Shown here one piece after another: positions 55,011 to 64,000 of a DNA stretch of 64,000 nt. The DNA is from Suillus spraguei (lineage: Eukaryota; Basidiomycota; Agaricomycetes; Boletales; Suillaceae). Position 1 is the first letter of the stretch; every line of letters starts with the position of its first letter. The stretch lies in contig JABCPU010000100.1 in NCBI GenBank assembly GCA_016800925.1, positions 62,001 through 126,000 of the forward strand. The letters run 5' to 3'. The notes under the pieces are model-generated. The model did not search any database and was not told where the DNA came from. It saw only the letters and a program-made list of their open reading frames with translations. A program made the translations under genes and the position numbers.

Positions 55011-55944
55011 ACACCTTGCTCAACCTCAGAGGTTCATCTTCACTGGTTTTATTTAGCCCCTGTGCAAATTGTTGTTGCAACATTAATACTTACTCCATGG
55101 CGAGTCGTACCACCGGACGAAACACTAATTGCATCGGGCGTCATGAGTCATGAGGCTGCCGCAGGTTTTATGTAGTTCCTGTTCAGGCTTAGCCGAGGAT
55201 GAATTGGCATCTGCAGACGTGTCTACAATATCAGGCGCTGATCTGTGGACCACTTCTGCAGTGATTTTAGAATGCAAATGCACTCGCGATCAAGAACTTT
55301 GCAGGCAGAGAGACCTATTAGTATTTTTGAACATGTGAAGGTATGTCTAAATCATTGCAATCACTATTCACCGTGACCAAGGTGGAACACTTGTCTGAGC
55401 CAAACCTTCTAGATCTGGATGCCATCATTGCGTTTGGCATGGTTTATGCTTCGCAGGAACAAATTTGTACAACATTTTTCATCATCTGGTCTCACGAGAT
55501 ATATTTCTTGCAGCCGAAGCTCCAGGCCTGCACACGCATTGAATAACTGAAGGTCAATACATTTTAAATTTTTCGAACAGTTGCGAGTCGCACAAGGTGT
55601 TCGGAGGCCAATAGAAACTATTTACCTCACTAGGAAGTATGGTGGACGGTTCGATTTGCTGATTTGCTGCGACGTATTTTGAAGTCCGACGGTATACAAT
55701 CTCGCAAGGCAATGTAACGACAAGAAAGCTTCACCAGCTACACGATCTACTGCAATCAAGGTAGCGAGAGGACTCAGAGGAGGGTGTTTACGCAGAGCAC
55801 AATATAATTGGTGTTTCAAACGTGTCCGAAGGCACGACTCGCCATGGAGTAAATATCAATGTTGCATCAACAATTTGCACAGGGGTTAAGATGGACCTCT
55901 AAGGAAAACATCCATTCATGGATGTCAAGGTGTGTTCCGATAAA

Positions 55945-56650
55945 AAAATGCTGTCATGAGCAGGTTTTGAACCTACACAGGAGAGAGAAACAGATTTTGA
56001 TTCTGTTGTGGTAACCATCAGGCTAAGACTAGTTAGAATGAACTGCCAAAGAAACCATCACGGGTGAATATCAAGGTGTGTTCCGATAGAAAAAACCTTG
56101 TCGTCGGCAGGTTTCGAACCTGCACAGTCCAAGAGAAACAGATTTTGATTCTGTTGTGGCAACCACCAGGCTAACACCAGCTACGGTGAACTTTCAAAAA
56201 AACCGTCCACGAGTGAACATCAAAGTGTGTTCTGATAGAAAAAGCCTCGTCATCGGCAGGTTTTGAACCCACACAGTTCAAGATAAACAGATTTTGATTC
56301 TGTTGGGGCAACCGCCTAGCTAAGACCAGTTACGATGAACTTCTAAAGAAGCCATCCATGAGTGAATGTCAAGGTGTCTCAATAGAAAAAAAACCTTGTT
56401 GTCGGCAGGTTTTAAACCTGCGCAGTCCAAGAGAAACAGATTTTGATTCTGTTGTGGCAACCACCTGACTAAGACCAGTTGAGGTGAACTTCTGAAGAAA
56501 CCGTCCATGAATGAATGTCAAAGTGCGTTCTGATAGAAAAAAAAACTGTAGTTCAGCAGGTTTCGAACCTGCGTAGTCCAAGAGAAACAGATTTTGATTC
56601 TGTTGTGGTAACCACAGTAGCCAGGCTAAAGTCTTTAACTTCCACTTGAC
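55945..56650 (-). repeat. Tandem array of about 149-bp tRNA-like units, reverse
   Basis: Five units on the minus strand, convergent with the forward array. T-arm complements lie at 55960-55976, 56107-56123, 56256-56272, 56405-56421 and 56556-56572, with spacing of 147-151 bp. The unit with T-arm at 56107-56123 keeps GCAGGTTCGAAACCTGC exactly and the CAA-type anticodon loop. Each unit has a run of A (T on the minus strand, 5-9 nt) on its 3' side. Same tRNA-derived interpretation as the forward array. Confidence 0.7.
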
Positions 56651-57360
56651 GACTCATCCTAAGTTGAAACCTTATGGGCCCCTGATTGACACTGCCCGAA
56701 AAGATGACATGGACAGTAAAGTTCGAGTCTGAACGTTCGAGACATAGGCTCCGAGAGGGACGAAGACTAAGATGATTCTAATTCACCATCATTAGCAGCA
56801 AGTTCAATGTGATTGACATTACCACTAGGTATACATGGAGTTTCTGGAAATACAGAAGGAAGTGAGTAGATACTGGAAAACGAGGACAGTGAAACACTGT
56901 CACCACCTTGAAGGCCAGACATGGAGGATTGGAGATGGGAGTCTCATCTTCCCACAAAACGGTGGCCACGCAGCAATCCAATTCATCCCAAACATAACAT
57001 CGAGATCTCACGCGACCTCGAACTCGACACCGGTAGTGAGAGCACGGCAATAAATCACTGAGGCCATGGGGATTTCAGCGAAACGCGAACTGGGGCTGAA
57101 TGGCTGAGCGAACGAGCAATCGAAGAAGACGAGAGAAGAATGACATTCAAGGACAAGAGCAACAGATGCAGCAAGACAATCGATTTGAATGATGTCCCAG
57201 TAGTAAAACACGATATAACCCACTCCCTTATGGTAGCGGGAATAAATCTACATGACACATTACCACAGGGTGTTCGGAAACCAATGCAAGCACTTACCTT
57301 ACTAGGAAGGTTCTGAAAAGTGGAAGCCTTGGAAGTAGAGCACGGTGGTCTGGCTTTCCA

Positions 57361-58638
57361 TAGAGCAGCAGTCTTCGTACGAATCTCTGCTCTCTTCTGT
57401 CGATAGTAGGAGTGCGCGCAGGACCAGATGTCAACTCCACGGTGACCCCATTATGATTGGAAACAAAACGCAGCACAATGCAGTCATGCAGAAAAGACGA
57501 TAGCACGGAGAAATCTCGATTCATCGTTAACATAAATAACAGTAGGAATGTCAGTGAAGGGTCGAATGACTTGATAACAACTAAAGGCACAGTTGACGAT
57601 CAAGATCAAGATGCGCAGTGAGAAACACAACACCAACTACTGTCATAGCGGGAATGAGCACTGCGCAGCCTGAGTGAGTTGCATATCCTGGAGGGTAAGG
57701 GCTGCTCAGTGAGCTCAGGGAAGGAATCCGAAGGATAGATTCATTCGCCATCAATGTTGTAATATTAATAGTAATACTCGCCAGCAGCTGCGGATCTACC
57801 TCAGTGAGCACGGCGCGCAGAGTCGCCGCAGACTGGCGTAGAACTGATTTGTGATTCGTGTGACAGGACCATGGCGTGAATAGGTGCATACCAATAAAGT
57901 TCGGAACAAATATTGGTCGGACTTCAACGGCATATCGGCAAATCGAACCATAACCTGTCGTAAAGTAGAAGCCTTGGAAGTAGAGCACGGTGGTCTGGCT
58001 TACTGGCTTTCCATAGTTTGGTGTAGTTTGATAGAGGCAGGTGCAAGTTGGAGGCCCTAATAGAGATGGTGTTGTGACATGACAACCACTGTGAAGTGTA
58101 TCCGCCGTCAATGACTGCTACAAACGTAACAACTGCGTGTGAACATAAATGTGCTAAGGAGTGAAAACGCACCTAGCCTATCTAAAAGTCGGATGTGCTC
58201 GATGAGTGCTCGATGAGCGGTGCTTGAATTTAGGCGACCGCTTAGTGTCATTTAAGTTTGTGCTGAACGGGCTTTAATACACACTAGAAATATTTCCAAA
58301 AGACATCAGGAAATTCACACATTCCTTGACGTGCCTTATGCGGACTTATTTACACTTAACTGCCTTGGTGAAATTGAATCTACTTGTCCAAAATTTCAAT
58401 GTGAATGAATCAGAAAAAAAAAGTTGAGATATATTAATATACATGTTTATTGTATTTCGCACTCAAAAATATAAGATATGCCAGGTGAATGATGTGAGAG
58501 AGAGCAAACAAGTTTTGAGATAAGTGAGTTAAGCTGATAAGCATGTTAAGAATGTGTGAATTTCCTGATGAACATATATTGAGTGAATCTTATGACAGTA
58601 CAAGATTATCGTGAGGTATTCAAATCTTATCAACATAT
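57361..58638. other. Repeat-flanking region, no gene recognised
   Basis: Contains another copy of the border word GAAGCCTTGGAAGTAGAGCA (57966) in the same orientation as that at 57322, so about 640 bp is bracketed by direct repeats. No conserved ORF. 58400-58560 is AT-rich. Confidence 0.45.
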
Positions 58639-59980
58639 CTACAAAGCATCGGACATGCTAGCAGTACTAACAGTAAATCTACCTCGTTGGACTAAATCTC
58701 CCTTTGAAGAAATGAAAGTGTTATGTACTGCAGGCACCTTTCGAATGGTGAGATTGTGCTCCTGAATGAAGGAGTACTCTGCTCCAGATGACGAGGATAC
58801 TGAAAACTCCACTGTCTGACGTCTTCCATTGCGGTACTCCATGATGGCCGAGTGTGTCGCAGCACCACTGAGAGCATACAAATTATCAAGAGAGTCGACA
58901 TCGTCCAAGTCAAGCTCTGCGTGAAAGCCAGTTTCCCACACAGTTGCAAGAATCACGGCAGACACGCTGGGGTGGTTGACTGGGGACAATGAATCCTGTT
59001 TGCTCCTTTCATCCTGGAGAAAGTGACACTAGTTAGTAGAGGAAGTGACACAAAACAAAAGACTTACTGCAAACAGGTAAGCATGATTCTCTACAAGTGT
59101 TGGCACACGTTGTTGCCTGTGTGTGACCTCTGCATTTGGATCTGATGGATGGTTAAGATTGTAGTGAGTGGGGACTTCACGGCGTGCTCTCATTTTGAAG
59201 GCTGTCCGTATGGTCGATGTGAGAGTGCGGAGCATCTTGAGACAAATGTCATAGTTAGGAATTTGCTCACCAGGCAGGAACTCCTTGCTTGCTGCTGAAA
59301 GCACTTCCTCTGCCATTGCTATGCTGGTGTCTCCATCAGGCATGGCATTTTGTAGTAGTATTTTGTGGCGCATATTCGACTTTGCCGCTTCCATCATCTT
59401 CTTGAACTTTTGGTTAGTGGATCATTGCCTTGCATAAGGATGGAAGTGTGCAGAATTGTTGGCTGGAGAGCTGGCACCAGCCACAGATGGGCCAGTGATG
59501 GGCGAGGGAGGGGTGGACATTAGGGGCAAGTCCCTCTGAGATGGGAGCAGTGCAGTAACCATAATATCTTCTGTAGCCTGTAGAATAGTGTCAGTCACAA
59601 TCACAAGGCAGATGAGCAACATACTCTGATAACACCAGTTGGAAACAGGTGTCCTCGATGCCGTTCGGGTGGTCGGCAAGGGTTGTATACAAATACCTTG
59701 CAAATTCCAGGAAGGTCGATGGGCAACCGTCCTGCATAACAAGCTTGTTCTTCTTCCCTGTGCCTCTCATGCATGGGCATGATGTTCCTGAATGTCATTG
59801 GTGTAGGCGCATTAAATTGCTGAGCCTCATGAGATGCAAGTTCCAGTGGCATGAATGAAGGTGGGGATTGCGGAGCCTATAGGTGTGGGCAGGATATAGG
59901 ACTGGCTGTGGGGGCTGATGGAACTGGCGGTAACCCTGCGATGGCTGGTCATAGCCCTGTGATGGCTGAGGCTGAGGGTA
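58639..59980 (-). pseudogene. DUF6532-domain protein, interrupted by the LTR element
   Basis: Reading the minus strand from the LTR edge: a Q/P/Y-rich stretch (YPQPQPSQGYDQPSQGYRQF) runs right up to position 59980. The frame then slips by -1, giving MPLELASHEAQQFNAPTPMT from 59852. After an intron comes a Ser/Pro linker ending HPYARQ and an in-frame TGA (59422-59424), then KFKKMMEAAKSNMRHKILLQ, DICLKMLRTLTSTIRTAFK, HYNLNHPSDPNAEV, an intron, HPSVSAVILATVWETGFHAEL and a C-terminus ending at 58639. The second half matches DUF6532, a mushroom-expanded domain of unknown function often seen near transposons (recalled). Retroelement insertion, TGA and frame slip together indicate a dead gene. Confidence 0.6.
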
Positions 59981-60456
59981 TGTTACAATCGTACGTGCCC
60001 CTATTCATTTTTCCCTTTTGTTCCTTTACCTGTATATCATGTCATGTGACTCCGACTCATATGCTCAATGCATCTGTATGATACATGCCTTCCTTATTAG
60101 GATACGCAGTTACGTTCTCACGGTTACCTGGTCTGTGCGCACATATTGGCCTATTTAAGCACAGTGTACTTGTAGTAGATTTGCTACTTTAATCTTACTG
60201 GGTTTTACCTGGAATCTCCTTCGCTTAGGTCTCCAACCTAAGTCGTCTTGAATCATCTCTAAGTCTAAGCACTCCTTAGCCTTAGTCTCTATTCTCGCAG
60301 AACCTCTTAGACTTGTCTTCGAGGCCGAACCCTTGATCGTACTTGGAACGCGTTCCTTGTACTTTCACCTTGTCCTCTTCTGGGCATTGTAAGAACTCCC
60401 AGCAGACCGACTGTGTCTTTTCACTGTCGCTGGTGACGCCACCCCAGTTCGTAACA
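59981..60456 (+). repeat. 5' LTR (476 bp)
   Basis: Starts TGTTAC and ends GTAACA, the short terminal inverted repeat expected of an LTR. It contains a TATA-like element near 60152 and a CT-rich downstream part. The boundaries are inferred from these ends and from the edge of the interrupted gene; the 3' LTR is not in the window for comparison. Confidence 0.7.
60152..60159 (+). promoter_or_regulatory. LTR TATA-like element
   Basis: TATTTAAG inside the LTR, about 300 bp before its 3' end, in the position expected for the retroelement promoter. Confidence 0.4.
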
Positions 60457-60592
60457 AAAGATTAAAGTCCCTTTTTGATCGTCGACTATCCAGTCTTCGA
60501 CCCTGAACCCTGATCACCTAGATCAACAGACTAGCGTACGTGTACGCTGAGCAGATTGTCAAGAGGAAGCCCCCTGACAGAAGAAAAGCCCT

Positions 60593-61428
60593 GATGGACA
60601 GCAAGACAGCGCATGTAGGCACTGAGAAAGTATAACTCACCAGACGAATCATCAAACCTGACAACCAAAGACTTCAAATACAAGATTGGTCAACCAATCG
60701 GTTTTGATGGAGATCGCGATAACTCTCGCGAGTTTATCCAGTCGTGCAACTTGCACTTTGACATCAATGAAAAGCTTTACACCACCGACAAACAGAAGAT
60801 CATCTACATAACATCCTTTATGACCGAAAGGAACGCCAAATCTTGGAAGGAACAATTCCTTGAACACGCCCAATCTACCGACACTTCTGGACAAAAAGTT
60901 GGTTATGGGACGATGGCAGAGTTTATGAAGAGCTTCAAAGAAGCATTCGAACCAGTGGATACTAAAGGAACCGCGCTCACGAAACTCAGAAATCTCAAAC
61001 AAGGAACTGAAGATCTCCACACCTACGTCGCTGACTTTGAGGCACTTGCAGCCAAGGCTCAGATCACCGACAACGCAACGGAGATCCAATTCTTCCAAGA
61101 CGGCCTTAATTGGGGTATCCTTACAAAGCTTTTCGCAACAGGAGATGTCTCCAAAATATTCAGAGAAGTTGTGCTGCAGTGCGTTGCTATTGACAACGCC
61201 CATCATTGTCTTCAAGCCATGAGGACACGTCATGCTCCACAGCAGAAGAAGAAGAACTACGGGAATGCACGGTATATTCTGAACCGTGATTCCAACGCAA
61301 TGGTCGTAGATCGAATCTCAGACATGGAAAGATCCGAATGCATGAAGAAAGGACAATGCTTCGGATGCAAGAAGACAGGACACCGTATCCATAATTGTCC
61401 TGAAAGAAAGAAGAAGACTCCGCCCTGA
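60593..61428 (+). pseudogene. gag: Gag polyprotein of Ty3/gypsy element
   Basis: A likely start is ATG 60593 (DSKTAHVGTEKV), which runs into TAA near 60632. The main Gag frame opens just there in the next frame (SSNLTTKDFKYKIGQPIGFDG), so one base seems lost around 60630. The body has the usual capsid-type helices (KIIYITSFMTERNAKSWKEQF, FMKSFKEAFEPVDTKGTAL, LRNLKQGTEDLHTYVADFEA). It ends with a zinc knuckle CFGCKKTGHRIHNC (C-x2-C-x4-H-x4-C, about 61356-61397). TGA at 61426-61428 interrupts the frame, which then stays open (QTEVKEEEDEETVRRIV) to a second TGA at 61489. Gag packages the element RNA. Confidence 0.75.
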
Positions 61429-61487
61429 CAAACTGAAGTCAAAGAAGAAGAAGATGAAGAAACAGTAAGACGGATTGTCCAGGATTT

Positions 61488-64000
61488 TTGATTTGGAGAA
61501 ACAAAGACTCGACGTATGTTTCTCCTAATGTATTACTAAGACTTGTACGCACTGTAGGTGAAAGAAAAGAACTTTGTGTCCCTATCACCCTCCACTCGCG
61601 TACTTGCTTGAAATCCGTCGACACTACCGCTATTATCAATTCAGGAGCAGCAGGAACATTCATTTCTGAAGAGTTTGTGAATCTTCATCAAATCACAAAG
61701 CGAAAACTCAAAACACCATTTCGAGTTACGACGGCAGATGGAACCCTCATAAAAGGAGGACCAATCACACACTACTGTCTTCTGGTGGTCAAAATTGATG
61801 AACGAACCATGTATGGGAAATTCAACATCACCAAATTAGGAAGAAGAGATCAAATCCTTCTTGGAATCCCATGGTTACGAGCAATGAACCCAATTATAGA
61901 TTGGGCTGCTGAAACACTTATCCTTCCACGGACGGAGAAATCAGATGAAATCAAAATTGATTTGGACACAGATCGAAAGAAGAACGGACTCCCCCGACTC
62001 TTCAGCCATCACACTAAATGGCTACATTCTCGTCTTCCGAAACCTTTCATCGCTTCTCCTATTGATGTTCCTGAAGACCCGGAACCAGAAGTACGAATGC
62101 CACATACCATAAACCCCGCTCCACATGTCCAACTGCCAAGGCCAGTATCACCGATTCCCCGTGCAGAAAAGCGAAAGAATGAATCCGAACCCGAACACTG
62201 GGTCGGACAAGAACCTATTGAGCAACGGCCAATAGAAGAACAGAAACATGGAAAGAGAAAAACGGAAGAAGAACTCCCCGGACGAGATACCAACGTACCA
62301 AAACTGTCCAAATTCTACATTCCCTCAAAAACTCTTTCAGTTTCAGTTGAAGAAACCTCCAATGAAGAAGAACCCATGCCCTCGTTGATCCCAACAGAGA
62401 ATGATGATCAATTCAATACCATGCAAGACGTTTGGCATGTACCAGAAGTCCGTGAAATTTCCTCTTATGAACTAGGAGATGGAGAATTTCTTGTGGAATA
62501 TGATACTGATGGAGTTAGCATGAGAATCATAGAAGAAGTCTCCATGGACACGCCCCTAACACGTGATGGAACTTCTCGATTCGAACGACTCCCCAATTAC
62601 TCCACAACTCCTCTTTCCCCTCCGAAATACAGTAACAAAGCTCAGGAATTCGCCACGGATGAAAAGGAAAAGAAGAAGAAATCCTTCGAAGAATTGGTCC
62701 CGGACTATTTGCACGACTTTGCAGATGTCTTTGCTAAGGATGGGTTGAACAAACTACCTCCCGAACGCCCTGGTATAGATCATCGGATTGACACTAAACC
62801 CGGTTTTATCCCTCGCACATCTAAGGTTTACCTGTTATCGGAAAAAGAACGCGCCGCCGTCAAAACATTTATTGATGAAAACGTTGCGAAAGGTTTTATC
62901 TCAGAATCGAAGTCACCCCAAGCTAGTGGCTTCTTCTTTGTGGGAAAGAAGAGTGGAGAATTGCGTCCCTGTCAAGATTACCGCTACATCAATGATTGGA
63001 CAGTCAAGAACGCATACCCACTTCCACTTCCTATCTCCCTCGTCGCACGACTTCACAATGCACAGTTCTTTACGAAAATGGATATTCGAATCCATCCCGA
63101 TGATCGCTGGAAAGCTGCTTTTACTACGGAATTCGGCCTTTTTGAACCAAATGTCATGTTCTTTGGCCTTTGTAATTCCCCAGCAACTTTCCAAGCATAC
63201 ATGAATCGCACCTTCCAACAGGAAATCAACGAAGGATGGATGGTTATCTACATGGACGATATCCTGATTTTCTCTATGACTATGGAAGAACACCGTGAAA
63301 GAACTAGACGGGTTTTGATGAAAATACGAAAAGAACATCTGTTCCTGAAACCGGAGAAATGCACGTTTGATGCAGAAGAAGTGGAATACCTCGGAATGAT
63401 AATTCGCCCCGGACAAGTTGCAATGGACACCGCCAAAACCAAGGGAATCTCCAAATGGCCAGTTCCGAAATCTGTAAGAGATGTTCGGTCATTCCTCAGC
63501 TTTTGCAACTTCTACCGCACGTTCATTTCCCACTATTCTGACATCGCTCGACCGCTTATCGATTTAACAAAGAAAGATAAGGCCTTTGATTGGTCAACCG
63601 AGTGCATGGATACCTTCGAAGAACTGAAACAACGCTTTACATCACAACCGGTACTCCGTAACCCTGATCCGTCCTGACAATTTGCTATTGCTACCGACGC
63701 TTCGCTCGTAGCAACTGGTGGAGTTCTCCTGCAGACTGATGAGAATGGTGTTTATCACCCATGTGCATACCTCTCACAGTCTTTGAACCCTGCGGAGCGC
63801 AATTACCAGATCTTTGACTGGGAACTCCTTGCCGTAATCCGGGCATTGAACGAATGGCGTCATTATCTCGAAGGAAACTCACACCCTGCCTTGGTATTCA
63901 CCGACCACAAGAACCTTCTGTACTTTAGAAGTGCACAAAAGCTTACCCGCCGCCAAGCACGTTGGCAACTGATTTTGTCTATTTATGACATTGAACTGCA
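61488..64000 (+). pseudogene. pol: Pol polyprotein (protease, RT, RNase H) of Ty3/gypsy element
   Basis: In the -1 frame relative to Gag. The protease region reads TAIINSGAAGTFIS near 61625-61665: the active-site D-S/T-G is N-S-G, so the catalytic Asp is lost. RT: KGFISESKSPQASGFFFVGKK, FTKMDIRIHPDDRWKAAF, FGLCNSPATFQAYMNRTF, and catalytic YMDD at about 63250-63261 (VIYMDDILIFS). The first RT block lacks the usual W-G-Y-N-N-type stretch between MDIR and IHP, about 7 residues. The RT connection follows (SKWPVPKSVRDVRSFLSFCNFYR). TGA at 63675-63677 cuts PDPS from [15 protein letters not shown], the RNase H domain (first catalytic Asp present), which continues with [13 protein letters not shown] to the window end. 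Integrase is not reached. Confidence 0.85.

Larger units (their letters stand above)
53637..57360. repeat. 3.7-kb imperfect inverted repeat
   Basis: The left arm (53637 to about 55140) and right arm (about 55790 to 57360) are diverged reverse complements. Landmarks: GCCTTGGAAGTAGAGCACGG-type sequence at the outer ends, the ACCTTCCTAGTAAG...GAACACC module, CGCGTTTCGCTGAAATCCCC (53797 left, complement at about 57070 right), TGGATTGCTG(C/T)GTGGCCACC, and TGCTAATGATGGTGAAT (54088 left, complement at about 56785). Both arms then carry the tRNA-like arrays. The right arm has about 115 bp (57096-57215) that the left lacks. The spacer 55140-55790 contains a further partial copy of the border module (55596-55640). 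Each arm encodes a short frame (SSRFAEIPMASVI...FGMNWIA.WPPFCGKM) of unknown origin. Confidence 0.75.
59981..64000 (+). mobile_element. Ty3/gypsy LTR retrotransposon, 5' part
   Basis: 5' LTR, gag with CCHC knuckle, protease, reverse transcriptase and RNase H in gypsy order; the 3' part lies beyond the window. The element begins exactly where the Q-rich coding stretch of the DUF6532 gene stops, so it inserted into that gene. GGGTA just before the LTR may be one half of the target-site duplication. Several stops and a protease change suggest it is not autonomous. Confidence 0.9.

Noticed and set aside
54972..55546. Short ORFs in the spacer of the inverted repeat
   Set aside because: No family recognised, composition like the neighbouring repeats, and no splice signals that join them convincingly.
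54269..56572. Calling each unit a functional tRNA-Leu(CAA) gene
   Set aside because: Anticodon arm and T-arm fit, but the 7-bp acceptor stem pairs at best 5 of 7 in the best unit and worse in others.

Overview
The window reads as nuclear DNA of a mushroom-forming basidiomycete (Agaricomycetes). Genes carry many short introns of about 45-65 nt with GT-AG ends. Several families are typical of that class: HGD-type kinases, WD40-TPR-HET proteins, DUF6532, and a WW-like multi-membrane-segment family. These assignments rest on my reading of translated frames and remembered family motifs; no database search was run.

Layout. 1-7619: the 3' part of a CorA-type magnesium transporter (+) converges on a large KDM5/Rum1-type histone demethylase (-). 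7620-9960: no gene seen, two small hairpins. 9960-31000: a dynamic accessory region. Two copies (A, B) of a WW-like/membrane family precede two tandem triads of WD40, then protein kinase, then HAE/CxxC deaminase-like protein (15.2-20.6 kb and 23.2-27.8 kb), with an extra kinase C-lobe fragment between them. Copy C of the membrane family closes the region. Copy A and the first deaminase look intact; most other members are broken. Two long hairpins (21.3 and 27.8 kb) lie at block edges.

31.3-45.7 kb is housekeeping: 14-3-3 (readable but with five apparent single-base losses), a degraded conserved hypothetical, a CLPTM1-family membrane protein, an unrecognised cysteine-containing protein, and a gephyrin/CnxE-type molybdenum-cofactor enzyme. 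47.0-51.1 kb is a broken WD40-TPR-HET locus of the heterokaryon-incompatibility type. 51.65-52.94 kb is an intact membrane-protein gene. 53.6-57.4 kb is a large imperfect inverted repeat whose arms carry convergent arrays of about 149-bp tRNA-like units, each with A-box-like and B-box-like motifs and a T-run. 58.6-59.98 kb is a DUF6532 gene interrupted in its Q/P-rich N-terminal coding part by a Ty3/gypsy LTR retrotransposon (59981 to the window end, 5' LTR 59981-60456).

Cross-cutting themes. (1) WD40, kinase and deaminase stay together through duplication, which suggests a functional module, perhaps in recognition or genome conflict (inference). (2) Nearly all reading-frame breaks in 14-3-3 and the HET locus are apparent -1 losses, many in homopolymers. 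This looks at least partly technical, so pseudogene calls there are provisional. (3) The premature stops identified in the retroelement and its DUF6532 target are TGA, compatible with CGA to TGA change.
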